Shown: positions 53,576-63,797, numbered from the stretch's first letter. The stretch is DNA of 64,000 nt from CAYXDO01 sp964463485 (GCA_964463485.1 CAYXDO010000010.1:53000-116999); one strand, 5' to 3'. Notes: a model not told the origin generated them from the letters alone. Numbers and translations: made by a program.

Positions 53576-56500
53576 TCAGCTCGGGTCGAAGACGACCCCG
53601 AGCTCGCGGGCGACGGTGATGAGCTCGAACGGACCCAGCCGCTGAGAAACGATGCCCTGACGGGTGGCTGGGTCCTTGGGCAACGCACGCTTGAACCGGA
53701 ACAGGCTCGCCTCGGCCAGCGATCTCGCCTCGGCCCTCCTTCCAGCGGCCAGGAGCGCTCTCGTATAGGTCTCCGCGGAGAGAGTCCAGTCGCTGTCGAT
53801 CACCGCGGCCTGCGCCATCGAGGCTTCATACGCGTCGGCGGCGAGGCCGAGCGCTTCGTCCTTTCCTTGTGCAATCCACACTCTCGCCAAAAGGGACAGA
53901 CAATGTCCCCGAAGCGCGTTGTCTTCAGGACACTTGTCGACGCTCGTCTTGGCGATCCGTTCGGCCTCGTCGAGGCGGCCGCGGCGCAGGAGGAAGAGGA
54001 CCAAGATCCGATGACAGGAAAGATCGATTCTCAAGCTGTCTCCGCCGAGTGCGAGCGCGCGCCGGGCGAAAGTGGCCGCGGTGTCCTCGTCGCCCAGGTA
54101 GGCGTGACACTCGGCCAAGGTTTCGAGGCCGAGGTACACGAGGAAAGGGACTCCGAGTTTTTCTGCATCTTTGAAGCCTCTTTGAGCCTCCGCGATGCCT
54201 TCCACACCCATCCCCTGGCGAGACATCAGACTCGCCCGAATCAGGCGCACGTTACATGCGTTCCGATGAGCTCCGGCCTGCTCGAAGGACACCGCCGACG
54301 ACAGGAGCCCCGCGATGGCCACGCGATACTGATTCTCTGCGAGGCCCTCGGCTTCAGCCACGGCGCGATGCAACGAGCCCGCCGCGAAGGGTTCGAGGGT
54401 GGACGGGTCCGGGACCAAGGCGCGGGCCCGCGCGACGCCTGCACGGCAGGACGCCGGTCGATCTCCGTAAGCGAGCTGTGAGATGGCGCGCGAAATACAG
54501 ATGACTTGCGCGGGCAACGCGCCGGGCTCGGCCTGCGCGCCCATCGCCAAGCTCATCATTTTTTCGACTTCGCGATTCAACCCGCGCTGCCCGGAGGCTC
54601 CCATGATGAGGGCGAGGGCCTCGAACCAGACTTTGTCACCGGGCTTGGATCGAGCCACTGCGCTGCGCGCGGACCACTCCGCGCGCTCGAGCTCGTTCTT
54701 CCAGAAAAAGGCCTCGGCGAGCACGACCTCGAGCTCGGCGTGAGCGGTGACGTTGTCGGTCCAGGCGATGGCCTTTTCGGCATGTTCGATGGCCGCCGAG
54801 ACGTCGCTGCCTTCGAGCGCGTTTTGGGCGGCGCGTCGGTACCAAAAAGCCGCTCGGTGCAATTCACCGCCGAGCTCGAAGTGAGAAGCGAGGCGGCCTG
54901 GTTGGCGCGACCCGGTTCTTTCGAGCCACTCCCCCGCGAGTCGATGGGCGAGCCTGCGGTCGTCTTCGGTGAGCATGCCGTACGCGGCCTCACGAACCAA
55001 CGCGTGGTGGAACGCATACTCGGACTCGCCGTGCATCGAGGAGCTCGCTCGGCGTTCGAGGACCTCCTTCTGCTCGAGCGCCGAGAGGGCCGCCTCGAGC
55101 CCGGCGTCTCCGCCGAGGATCTCGGCGATTCCGCCCACCCAGAACACGTCGCCGAGCACGCTCGCGGCTCGGAGCACTCTTCGAAGGCTCGCGTCAAAGT
55201 CGTAAATCCGGGCCTCGACGATCGCCAAGACGTTGTCCGGCAACTCACCCAGAGCGCGACCGCTCGAGACCGCGCGCAGCAACTCCTCCAACAGAAACGG
55301 GTGGCCGGCGGCCCGATCGACCAACGCCGATACCAACTCGGCCGGTGCGTCCGGTCCCAGCACCGATCGCGCGATTCGCTCGCTCGCTCCTCGCCGAAGC
55401 CCCGAGATCCGGATCTCACACAGCTCCCGCTGGGCCCAGAGCCCAGGGAAGCGCTCGTGAACCTCGGGCCGCGCGGTGGCGACTACGAAGAGCGGCAGCG
55501 TTGCCAACCTTCGCAAGGTCGAGTCGATGAGTCGCACGCTCGGCAAGTCACCCCAGTGCAAATCTTCGATGGCGATCACCACGGGACCTTGGCGACACTC
55601 GGCCTCGAGCCAGTCCGCCCAGGCCGAGGAGATGGCGTCACCCATCACGACGGCGTCGTCACGGGCGGCCATCAGGGCCGCGCTCGCTTCGTCTAGAGGC
55701 ACCGGCGCGCCGGCGATCTCTCCGAGGATCTCGACCACCACCGACCGTCGATCGGCCGACACGCTGGACAGGGCCGTCATGAGCTTGGCCCGCGCTTGAT
55801 CGAGCTTCTGACCCTCGACGATGCCCGCCTTTCGCCGCAGAAGGCTCCCTGCCAACGAGAACGCGGAGGCCGCCGTCATGACGTCCCCGCGAGCGGTGAG
55901 GACGCGAACCCTCCGATCGTCGTCGCTCCGCTCGGACTCAGCCGCGGAGCTCGTCCGGAGAGAATCTCCCCGAGCTCGCGGATCGTCCTCGACGCCCGAG
56001 CGAATGCCTCGGCCGCGAACCCGCTTCAAGACCTCGAGGAGAAGCCTCGACTTGCCGACCCCTGCGGGCGCAGTCACGAGCGACACCCGGGAGCGAGGCT
56101 CTTCGATCGACTCGGCGATCAACCCTTCGAGCACGGCGATGTCGGCATCCCGCCCCAAGAACGGCGTGGAGCGTCCGAGCAGCCCGTACTCGAGCTCGAA
56201 CAAATCACGTTCGCGGCCCAGGACATGAGTATCTCCGACCGACGTGAACTCGAACCGTCCCTGAAGCAACTCATGCGTCGCATCGTCCGTGTTGACGCCG
56301 CCGTCCGAAGACAACAGCCGTGCCGCCCGATCGATGACTTCGCCGACCGGCACGGACTCTCCTGAGCGCGGGCTGCGAATCGTGTCGTTCAGGCCCCCGC
56401 GCGGATCGAGCGCCATGTCCACTCCCGACATCGACCTCACGCTGATCGCGTGAAGCGCGAGCTCGGCCCGACCGGTGGCGATCGCGATGGGCGTACCCAC

Positions 56501-57640
56501 CGTTCTGGACGCGATGACGAGCGCGGCGCGCGCGGCCTGAGTCGCAAGGTCGACCGGCGAGCCGCGCCCTTCGACGGCTACGATCAGTGCGCCATTCGCC
56601 AGGACCATCAAGCGCTCCCCGAGCGCCGCGACGTCCATCGACACGGAAGCCTCGAAGCGCTCCCGGCTGCCTTCGACCTTGGGTGGGGAGACCAAGACCA
56701 CGCAAGAGACTCTCCGCTCGGCCGTACCGATCCCTCGGCGGACGGGCCGGAGGGGCTCGTCGGTCAAATCGCGGAGCTCGAACAAAGGTTCGAGCTGACT
56801 CAACACCGCCGAGGCGTCTTTTGGACGCTCGTCGCGGGACTTGGCGAGCATTCGCGACATCAGCTCGGAGATCTCTTGCGGCGTGCTCGGCCTGACGTCC
56901 AACACGTTCGGAGACTCGTCGAGGACGACTTTGGCCAGCACGGCGATGGCGTGCTCTCCTGCGAACGCTGGTCGCCCGGTGAGCGCCTCGTAGAGCACAC
57001 ACCCGAGCGAGAACACGTCGGTTCGCGCGTCGATGTCGACGTCCCCGCGAGCCTGTTCGGGAGACATGTAACTCGGTGTACCAATCAGCGCGCCAGTGGC
57101 AGTGAGTCGCGCCAGGCCCGCTCCGAGCGCGATTCCGAAGTCGAGCAACTTGGCGCGCCTGGCGTCTGCGTGCTCCAAAAACAAGTTCGAAGGCTTGACG
57201 TCCCGGTGAACGATCCCGCGCGCATGCAGGGCCGCCAAGCCCGAGGCGACCGCTCGACCGAGCTCGAGCGTCTCCAAGAGCCCCATCGGCCCGTCCCGGG
57301 TGAGTTTCGTAGCGAGGTCCTCGCCTTCGAGCCACTCGAGCGCCAAATACGGCGTTCCCGACTCCAGGCCGTGCGCGACGTACGCAGCCACTCGGGAGTC
57401 TCGGACCTCCGCGAGCAGCGCGACCTCCCGCAAGAACCTACCGACGTCGGCGCGCTCGTTCATACATTTGAGCGCCACCTTGCGACCGCTCGAGAGATCC
57501 TTGGCCTGATAGACCGTGCCCATGCCACCAGCCCCGGCGACAGACTCGATGAGAAACCGACCGGCCATCGTCCGACCTACGAGCGAGACTTGGGTCTGAT
57601 GATCGGACACCAAAGAAGCACCTGCCCTCTTGGCGCTCAT
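53576..57640 (-). CDS. Ser/Thr protein kinase fused to cyclase-like, AAA and TPR domains
   Basis: 1354 aa. Kinase domain about 25-290: 'VAGAGGMGTVYQA', ATP Lys58 in 'VALKCMN', HRDVKPSN (145-152), DFG (167-169), 'TPSYMSPEQARG'. Residues about 308-460 have the outline of a class III cyclase fold but lack both metal Asp, so it is a degenerate module. An AAA_16/ATP-binding domain starts with Walker A APAGVGKS (524-531), followed by 'VVIAIEDLHWGD' (Walker B), a winged-helix region, and C-terminal TPR-like helices to 1354. This is the protein kinase/AAA/TPR architecture common in Myxococcota. It starts 3 nt after the upstream metalloprotease-lipoprotein gene, so the two are co-transcribed. Confidence 0.95.
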   Translation of the reverse strand: MSAKRAGASLVSDHQTQVSLVGRTMAGRFLIESVAGAGGMGTVYQAKDLSSGRKVALKCMNERADVGRFLREVALLAEVRDSRVAAYVAHGLESGTPYLALEWLEGEDLATKLTRDGPMGLLETLELGRAVASGLAALHARGIVHRDVKPSNLFLEHADARRAKLLDFGIALGAGLARLTATGALIGTPSYMSPEQARGDVDIDARTDVFSLGCVLYEALTGRPAFAGEHAIAVLAKVVLDESPNVLDVRPSTPQEISELMSRMLAKSRDERPKDASAVLSQLEPLFELRDLTDEPLRPVRRGIGTAERRVSCVVLVSPPKVEGSRERFEASVSMDVAALGERLMVLANGALIVAVEGRGSPVDLATQAARAALVIASRTVGTPIAIATGRAELALHAISVRSMSGVDMALDPRGGLNDTIRSPRSGESVPVGEVIDRAARLLSSDGGVNTDDATHELLQGRFEFTSVGDTHVLGRERDLFELEYGLLGRSTPFLGRDADIAVLEGLIAESIEEPRSRVSLVTAPAGVGKSRLLLEVLKRVRGRGIRSGVEDDPRARGDSLRTSSAAESERSDDDRRVRVLTARGDVMTAASAFSLAGSLLRRKAGIVEGQKLDQARAKLMTALSSVSADRRSVVVEILGEIAGAPVPLDEASAALMAARDDAVVMGDAISSAWADWLEAECRQGPVVIAIEDLHWGDLPSVRLIDSTLRRLATLPLFVVATARPEVHERFPGLWAQRELCEIRISGLRRGASERIARSVLGPDAPAELVSALVDRAAGHPFLLEELLRAVSSGRALGELPDNVLAIVEARIYDFDASLRRVLRAASVLGDVFWVGGIAEILGGDAGLEAALSALEQKEVLERRASSSMHGESEYAFHHALVREAAYGMLTEDDRRLAHRLAGEWLERTGSRQPGRLASHFELGGELHRAAFWYRRAAQNALEGSDVSAAIEHAEKAIAWTDNVTAHAELEVVLAEAFFWKNELERAEWSARSAVARSKPGDKVWFEALALIMGASGQRGLNREVEKMMSLAMGAQAEPGALPAQVICISRAISQLAYGDRPASCRAGVARARALVPDPSTLEPFAAGSLHRAVAEAEGLAENQYRVAIAGLLSSAVSFEQAGAHRNACNVRLIRASLMSRQGMGVEGIAEAQRGFKDAEKLGVPFLVYLGLETLAECHAYLGDEDTAATFARRALALGGDSLRIDLSCHRILVLFLLRRGRLDEAERIAKTSVDKCPEDNALRGHCLSLLARVWIAQGKDEALGLAADAYEASMAQAAVIDSDWTLSAETYTRALLAAGRRAEARSLAEASLFRFKRALPKDPATRQGIVSQRLGPFELITVARELGVVFDPS

Positions 57641-57643
57641 CGA

Positions 57644-60600
57644 CTACGGCCAGATCTCGGGCGGCATTCGGAGCGCCCTCGGCGACACCGACCAGTCGAG
57701 CACGATCCCAGCCCAGTCGTCAAAGTCCGTGAGCGTTTCCAAGGTCGCTGGACACTCGAAACTCTCCTCGACGTAAGCGTTGATGTCCGTGCTGACGAGC
57801 GCCTCGATCTGCCCGTCGAAGTCCCAATCGATGGATTGGCTGCAAATCCCCACTCTCTCGTCGAGCGACGACTCGATGAGCGCGACATTCTGGCCTCGCG
57901 AATAGTCGAGCACCGAGATGCCATCTCCGAGCCCGTCGCAGTCTCGATCCACGCCGTTGAACGCGTAGCGGTAATTCATGATGGAGTTGTAGTTCGGCTT
58001 GTAGTTACAGTCCTCGTCACCGCCGTGACGCAGGAAGAGGTTGTGGCCGAGCTCGTGCGTGAGTATCGCCGCGACCGAGCTCGGGACCGAGCCGAAACAA
58101 TAGGTCGCCATCGCCAAATCATCACCCGGGAGCTCCGCAATGCCGCCGGCGTTCGGAAAAGCGGTGATCTGGTGGCCGACGATGACGTAGTGAAACCAGG
58201 GCGATCTCGTCGTCGAAAAGTGCGCGGCCTTGTAACTCAGGTAGTCTCCGGACGCGAAGGGCGTCCCGTCGATGGTCGCGTCCGTTCCAATGAGATTGCC
58301 GCCGGCAAAAGTCCCGCCTTGTCCAAAGTCGATGATCAGATCGATCCCCGTGGAGCCGTCTGGATTGAGCAGCGGGGCGCTGGCGAACATCGACTTCGAG
58401 GCGTCGATGGCCGCTGGAGGAGGTCGATGGTCATGGCTCGATCCGCACTCCGTGGAATCCGCGAGCCAGTCCATTTCTACGAAGATCGTCCTTCTCAAGG
58501 GATCGGCCCCCATGGAGGGAAGATCGACACCGGTCGCGCCGAGGACTTCGGCGCCATCGAGAATTCCGTCGCCGTCGGTATCCGGGTGGCCAGGGTCGGT
58601 GCCCGTATCGGTCGGGCTCAGGAAGATCCGGGTGTTCGTCTCCGCGCAGTCCGAGAGACCGTCGCCGTCCGAGTCGGCCGCGCAATTCACGTTGGACCCG
58701 AACACGACGTAGGCCACCCGCTCGAGTGTGTGAGACCGCTCGACGTCGCCGAGGTCGTCCTCTTCGATGGCGAGCGACAACGAAGGACTCACCGGGCTTG
58801 GACCAAACAAGACGGGCCAGCCTCCGTCGGGTCCAGCCAGCCCGGCCGACGAGACGAGGGCTGCCGATGGGTTTGGAACGGCTGAGTAGGCGACAGCGTA
58901 CGGGGGTTGATTTCCCATTCCACCCACCGAGGACCCGGATACTCCAGCCACGAGAGGGATCCCGTCGAGCTCCGACGAGCCGGCCTCGAAGACGATGTAC
59001 CCGACGGTCTCGGGCGCGCGCGTCGTGACTGGGTCCTCGGCCACGTGCTTTCCGACGTAGGCGACGGTCGCGGATGGAGCGACTGACTGGCTCGCCCCGC
59101 GCGCCCAGAACGTCGAGAAGCGGGCGTCGTTGGCGCTCATGACTTGCCCGATGATGACCGGGAAAGAGTATGAGCTCGAGTACGCCACCGGTTGACCCAC
59201 GAAGGAGCCTTTTCGATCGGTGAGGGTCGAGGTCAGCCGGCGGGCCTCCATCGTGATGCCGTGCTGAACCGACGAGTACACGCCCTCCTCGGTCACCAAA
59301 CATCGGCCGAGCACTGCGGGTACGAAGCCGAGCGCTGCGTCGACGCGGACCGCTGCGACCTCGAGCTGGGTCCCGGTGACTCCTCTCACTCGAGCGGTGA
59401 GGGGCGGATTTCCCGAAGCGGTGACGAGTGAGCACACGACGACGGGACTCGCGTAACTCTTCACGAACGGAACGATCGTCCAGTCCGTTCCGGAGGTGAA
59501 GGCGACGAGCTCGGCCTTGGGAACGTTGCACGCGAAAGTGCCCGCGCAGGTGCCCGATCCGTCACACACGTCGGCGGTGGTGCACGCGTCGCCGTCATCG
59601 CAGAGAGTACCGGTGGGTGCGCTCGCGTGCCCGCACACTCCAGCGGCGCAGGTGTCGAGGGTGCAAGGGTTGGCGTCGTCGCACTCACACGTCGAGGCCA
59701 GAGTCACGAAAGCCACCTGCTCCGCGGTCAGGTGACTTCTTTCGAGGTCGGAGATGGCGTCCTCCTCGATCACCGCGGAGAGCGCGGTGGGTGCGACCGC
59801 ATTCGGTCCGAAGAGGACAGGCCAGCCTCCGTCTCCCCCGTCGAAGGCGGCAGCGCTCAGCACAGCGCCCGTCGTGCGGATCGGCGCGCTGATCGCGAGC
59901 GAGGTCGGCCCGTCGTCGAAACCGCGGACGAGGTTGCCGCTCAGGCCTGCGCGGTAGGCCACACCGCCGATCGCACCGGTGCCCTTCTCGAACACCACGT
60001 AGCCGACTGTTTCGTCGGCCCGAGTAATCACGGTGTCTTCGGCGACGTATTTACCGGCGTAGAGGGTCGAAGTGGACGGAGGCGCGCCGCGGGAGCTGCC
60101 TCGAGCCCAGAACGTGGACCAGCGCGGATCGTTGGCGCTCATGACCTGGCCGACGACGACCGGGGCCTGATAGGTGTTGGAGTAGGTTCGGCGTTGGCCG
60201 ACGAACGAACCCTTTCTGTCGGTGCGCGTGGAGGCGTATTTCTTGGCCTCCAGCTTCGCGCCGTGGGTTGCGAGGGTGTACGTCCCTGCCTCGACGACGA
60301 GGCAGTGCACCGTGACGTCGGCGACGAAGCCGCCGGCGAGGTCCGCGGCGACAACGGCGCCTTCGAAGGATGTCGCACTCGTATTTCGAACTCGTGTGAC
60401 CAGGGCTCGGGCAAGAGCGCCCGATTCCGGAGTGCAAACAACCACCGGGCTCGAGTAGGTCGCTCCGAGCGAAATGGCCTGAAAGGCGGACCCCGACTGA
60501 AAGCTCACGACCTCCGCGAGCACGGCAGAGAGTCCAGCGACACTCGATCCAACCTCATCCGAATTTTCGATCGCTTGGGCTGAATCCGGATTTTCTCGAA

Positions 60601-60697
60601 AAAACCGAGTCGTCTCCGGAGATTCGAATTCGCCGCCACACGCAGCCAGGGCAAGGACCATGGCTGCGACCGACCCCAGCGCGCGAGCGACTATCAC
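57644..60697 (-). CDS. Metzincin-like metalloprotease lipoprotein with duplicated N-terminal domain
   Basis: 1017 aa from GTG 60697 (start not certain; no Shine-Dalgarno). Lipoprotein signal with Cys20 (AAMVLALAAC). Two homologous domains of about 275 residues (61-336 and 394-668) share 'TDRKGSFVGQ', 'GQVMSANDxRxSTFWARG', 'VAEDxVxTRAxETVGYxVFE' and 'GGWPVLFGP'. They are separated by a Cys-rich linker (CECDDANPCTLDTC). A Ca2+-binding thrombospondin-3-like stretch (676-722, DSDGDGLSDC, DTDGDGILDG) leads to a zinc protease domain with HELGHNLFLRH (881-891, HExxHxxxxxH) and Met-turn 'SIMNYRY' (905-911). The zinc geometry fits metzincins, but the usual Gly at position 8 is Phe. A secreted/surface protease is inferred. 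Confidence 0.9.
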   Translation of the reverse strand: MIVARALGSVAAMVLALAACGGEFESPETTRFFRENPDSAQAIENSDEVGSSVAGLSAVLAEVVSFQSGSAFQAISLGATYSSPVVVCTPESGALARALVTRVRNTSATSFEGAVVAADLAGGFVADVTVHCLVVEAGTYTLATHGAKLEAKKYASTRTDRKGSFVGQRRTYSNTYQAPVVVGQVMSANDPRWSTFWARGSSRGAPPSTSTLYAGKYVAEDTVITRADETVGYVVFEKGTGAIGGVAYRAGLSGNLVRGFDDGPTSLAISAPIRTTGAVLSAAAFDGGDGGWPVLFGPNAVAPTALSAVIEEDAISDLERSHLTAEQVAFVTLASTCECDDANPCTLDTCAAGVCGHASAPTGTLCDDGDACTTADVCDGSGTCAGTFACNVPKAELVAFTSGTDWTIVPFVKSYASPVVVCSLVTASGNPPLTARVRGVTGTQLEVAAVRVDAALGFVPAVLGRCLVTEEGVYSSVQHGITMEARRLTSTLTDRKGSFVGQPVAYSSSYSFPVIIGQVMSANDARFSTFWARGASQSVAPSATVAYVGKHVAEDPVTTRAPETVGYIVFEAGSSELDGIPLVAGVSGSSVGGMGNQPPYAVAYSAVPNPSAALVSSAGLAGPDGGWPVLFGPSPVSPSLSLAIEEDDLGDVERSHTLERVAYVVFGSNVNCAADSDGDGLSDCAETNTRIFLSPTDTGTDPGHPDTDGDGILDGAEVLGATGVDLPSMGADPLRRTIFVEMDWLADSTECGSSHDHRPPPAAIDASKSMFASAPLLNPDGSTGIDLIIDFGQGGTFAGGNLIGTDATIDGTPFASGDYLSYKAAHFSTTRSPWFHYVIVGHQITAFPNAGGIAELPGDDLAMATYCFGSVPSSVAAILTHELGHNLFLRHGGDEDCNYKPNYNSIMNYRYAFNGVDRDCDGLGDGISVLDYSRGQNVALIESSLDERVGICSQSIDWDFDGQIEALVSTDINAYVEESFECPATLETLTDFDDWAGIVLDWSVSPRALRMPPEIWP

Positions 60698-60866
60698 GAT
60701 CGCACTATCACGACAAAGGAGAGGCGCCACAACCACCAAGTTCGCAAATCGACCTGCCCCGGCCTTCCACCGAGGTCCCTGACTCCAGAGTTCGAGGAAC
60801 GACCCAAACTCATGAAGGGGTGACCCGCGTCTCCATTCGTCTCCCAAAAACGCGGTATGAACGAGT

Positions 60867-61778
60867 GTGACGTCGGCGTTCGACATCCGGACGGGCTTCG
60901 AGCTCGAGCTCCTCACGCCACCCGGGACGACTCGGCTCGAGCTGGCAGACCGGATCGCGATCGACCAGAGGCTCGCGGTCGAGCTCTTCGACTTCATCTC
61001 GAAGGTCCCTCTGCCTGTTGCGGCGACGCAGAGCAGAGAGGCGCTCCGGACTCTGATCTTGGACCTCGCCGAACATCACGGGGCGAAGGTTGGTCCGATC
61101 GCTCCCGACCTCACGCACGTATATTTAGTCCATCGGGCAGCCAAGATCGTAGGGACCGAGGGCGCTCGATTCTCGGTCGTACACGACAATTCGCTCACGG
61201 GCGGCGAGCGGGTCGCCGAGCTGGTGACGACCCCGCTCTTGCGGGTCGAATTAGGGGCGCTCGAAGCCGCACTGGCGTCGGTCCGTTCGTGGGAAGGAGT
61301 GAGTTTGCCCGAAGGGTCGGCGCTCCACGTTCACGTGGACGCGGAGCCCCTCCGCGAGGCTCGTACTCTCTTTGCGCTGACTTCCCTCTTTTCGACTCAT
61401 GAGGGCCGCCTGAGGACTCTCCTCGCAACGAGCCCCAAGATGACTCGGGCGCAGCCTCTTCCGAGGAAGCTCGTCGTGGCCCTCGGCAATCTCGCCGCGC
61501 GGAGAGCGCCCTTCGAGGCAGTCGAGCGCGCGATCGGGCTGTACGTGAGCTCGAGGGCGTTCGGGCTCAACCTCTACAATCTCGTTGCCAAAGACCCGAA
61601 CAAGCTGACCGTCGAGCTCAAGCTCGCAGCGGCGACCTTGGATTTCAGGCGCATCGTCGCCATTCGGGAGCTGTTCGTGGCGATGGTCGGCTGGGCACTT
61701 CGGGCCCAAGGACCGTCTTCGACCGACCTGTTCGACACCATCGAGCTCGCAGAAGAACACCGACGAGTGCTCTGCTGA
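60867..61778 (+). CDS. Amidoligase-fold protein
   Basis: 303 aa from GTG 60867. Motifs of the amidoligase (COOH-NH2 ligase, glutamine-synthetase-like fold) family are in order: 'TGFELELL' (9-16), 'VVHDNSLTGGERVAELVTTPLL' (104-125, the D-S..E..SP-type strand), HVHVD (154-158), 'GLNLYNLV' and 'LTVELKL' (247-253, matching TvEfR). These enzymes ligate amino acids or amines to carboxyl groups of peptides or lipids. No signal peptide, so cytoplasmic. It is 39 bp upstream of the dikinase-like lipoprotein gene, in the same direction, and divergent from the metalloprotease gene. Confidence 0.88.
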   Translation: MTSAFDIRTGFELELLTPPGTTRLELADRIAIDQRLAVELFDFISKVPLPVAATQSREALRTLILDLAEHHGAKVGPIAPDLTHVYLVHRAAKIVGTEGARFSVVHDNSLTGGERVAELVTTPLLRVELGALEAALASVRSWEGVSLPEGSALHVHVDAEPLREARTLFALTSLFSTHEGRLRTLLATSPKMTRAQPLPRKLVVALGNLAARRAPFEAVERAIGLYVSSRAFGLNLYNLVAKDPNKLTVELKLAAATLDFRRIVAIRELFVAMVGWALRAQGPSSTDLFDTIELAEEHRRVLC

Positions 61779-61817
61779 TCCCTCGCCGGATGCGCCCGGA
61801 CCGGATATGTTTCCGGC

Positions 61818-63797
61818 GTGCGGGCTCGAATCCTCTTCGGCCTCCTCGCCCTCCTCGCCTTCTTCGCTTGTCGGCAACCCGCCGAGCCCCCTCGTCCCGA
61901 CTCCGGCGTCGAAGTCCGAGCGACTTTGGAGGCCACTTCGACGACCACGACCTCATCGATCGCGGTCGCCGGCCCGCGCCGTCTGTTCAGCCCACACATC
62001 GGCGATGCGCAGACCTTCGAGGCGCTATCGAAGCAGATCGGCGACGAACGCTTCACCAAGTTGGTCGTCGATCTGAAATCCGACGCGGTCCATTACTTCG
62101 ACGTCAACGTCTATCCGGTCCACAAGGACTTCATCTTCTCGGAGCTCTTTCGCCTCCCCAAGACCAAGGAGGCCGTGCGCGCGTTCGACAAGAGTTATGG
62201 AACTCAGAAGGCATTTCTGATGTGTTACCTCGTTCATCACGTCGGACAGGACCTCTGGACCTTCGCGTTCTGGGAGGGTGACACGCCGACCGCGGCCCAC
62301 GTGCGGCGTGCCAGCGAGAAGATCAAGCAGACCTTCTACCTTGGCCACCTCGTCCGTTTTCGCCCCGATTCGGCCTATCAAGAGAGAGTCGCTGCGCAAA
62401 CCAAGGATGTTCCTTGGATCTCCAACGATCAGATCTACAAGACGGCCGAGTACCAGCCCTTCAACAAGGGCGTCGCGGTGGGCCGGCTTCGGTTGATTTC
62501 GGGTGACGTACCGCAGAGTGACCTGACGTTCGAGCCCGACGAAATCGTGATCCTGACCTCGCCGCTGGCGGACATCAGTCCGGTCGCCGGGATCATCTCG
62601 GAGACCTTCTCCACGCCTCTCAGCCATGTGAACCTGCGAGCCAAGGGTTGGCGGATCCCCAACATTGGGCTCCGCGACGCGAAGAAAAAGCTCGGAGCCA
62701 TGGCTGGGAAGGTCGTGTACCTCGAGGCGAGAGACTCCGATTTCGTCGCCCGACTCGCCACGCCGGAGGAGCTCGAACGAGAGCGAAAGAAGCACGAGCA
62801 CCGAAGACGGGTCACCATCCCCGAGCCGAACTTTGCGGTGACCAAACTCCCTTGGCTGGACGAGCTCACCGCCGATGACTTCCGAACCGTGGGTCCCAAA
62901 GCGGCCAACCTCGGGATCATCAAGCGAGCGAAGCTCCCGGGCTTCGAGGTCCCGCCTGGATTCGGGGTGCCTTTCGTATACGCACGAGACCATCTTGCCG
63001 CGCACGGACTCTCGGCCGCGCTCGCGGCCGTGCTCGACGACCCGAAGGTCCGAGGCGACGCCGCGGCGAGAAAGGACAAGCTCGAGGCGCTGAGGAAGGC
63101 CATCGTCGACGCGCCGATCGACCCTGTACTCTGTGCGAAGGTCGCAGAGGAGCTGAAGGCGCTGCCCAAGGAACGGGGTGTCTTCGTCCGGAGCTCTCAC
63201 AACGCCGAAGACTTGGATGATTTCTCGGGCGCGGGCCTGCACGACACCGTGCCCAACGTGAAAGGCGACGCAGCGGTGTGCGAAGCCATCAAGAAGGTGT
63301 GGGCGAGCGCGTGGAAGCAGAGCGCGTTCGACGCGAGGGAGCACGCGGGGATCGACCAACGAAAGGTGGCCGCGGGCGTGCTCGTTCAGACGGGCGTCGC
63401 CGCCACCGCCGCAGGAGTCATGGCCACGGCCCATCCCACCGACCCCGACGATACGCGGCACTACACCATCAACGCCAAGAGCGGGCTCGGCATGGCAGTC
63501 GTCGATGGGCGCAAGGTGCCGGAGATCCTCATGGTGAATGTGCACAATCGGGGGATTCGCATTCTGAGTCGCTCGGACGAGGAGACGAAGCTGGTGTTCG
63601 ACGAAAAAGGCGGAGTGCACGAGGTCCCGAACCCCAGCCGCGGCAAGGCCGTGCTCACCAACCAGATGGCCGTCGACCTCGCCGCGGCCGGGAAGGGACT
63701 CACCAAGTTGTTCCAGAGAGGCAGGTTGGACATCGAATGGGTGTACGAAGGCGACCAACTCTACATCGTGCAGACGCGGCCGTTGGTGACCGAGTGA
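61818..63797 (+). CDS. Lipid-anchored PEP-synthase/dikinase-like protein
   Basis: 659 aa from GTG 61818. A lipoprotein signal is visible (LLALLAFFAC, Cys18). Residues about 215-310 look like a phosphohistidine swivelling domain with His270 in 'SETFSTPLSHVNLRA'. Residues about 350-659 match the ATP-binding half of pyruvate phosphate dikinase/PEP synthase: 'GPKAANLGIIKR' (359-370), 'VPPGFGVPF', 'FVRSSHNAEDLDDFSGAGLHDT' with the catalytic Arg458, then 'DIEWVYEGDQLYIVQTRPL', the C-terminal signature. The order (swivelling domain before the ATP domain) is inverted relative to PpsA, and the PEP/pyruvate barrel is missing. Export of an ATP-grasp protein is odd, since ATP is absent from the periplasm. 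Confidence 0.9.
   Translation: MRARILFGLLALLAFFACRQPAEPPRPDSGVEVRATLEATSTTTTSSIAVAGPRRLFSPHIGDAQTFEALSKQIGDERFTKLVVDLKSDAVHYFDVNVYPVHKDFIFSELFRLPKTKEAVRAFDKSYGTQKAFLMCYLVHHVGQDLWTFAFWEGDTPTAAHVRRASEKIKQTFYLGHLVRFRPDSAYQERVAAQTKDVPWISNDQIYKTAEYQPFNKGVAVGRLRLISGDVPQSDLTFEPDEIVILTSPLADISPVAGIISETFSTPLSHVNLRAKGWRIPNIGLRDAKKKLGAMAGKVVYLEARDSDFVARLATPEELERERKKHEHRRRVTIPEPNFAVTKLPWLDELTADDFRTVGPKAANLGIIKRAKLPGFEVPPGFGVPFVYARDHLAAHGLSAALAAVLDDPKVRGDAAARKDKLEALRKAIVDAPIDPVLCAKVAEELKALPKERGVFVRSSHNAEDLDDFSGAGLHDTVPNVKGDAAVCEAIKKVWASAWKQSAFDAREHAGIDQRKVAAGVLVQTGVAATAAGVMATAHPTDPDDTRHYTINAKSGLGMAVVDGRKVPEILMVNVHNRGIRILSRSDEETKLVFDEKGGVHEVPNPSRGKAVLTNQMAVDLAAAGKGLTKLFQRGRLDIEWVYEGDQLYIVQTRPLVTE

Noticed and set aside
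56450..58885. 811-codon plus-strand frame across the kinase and protease genes
   Set aside because: Crosses a real gene boundary and is an antisense shadow in a high-GC genome.
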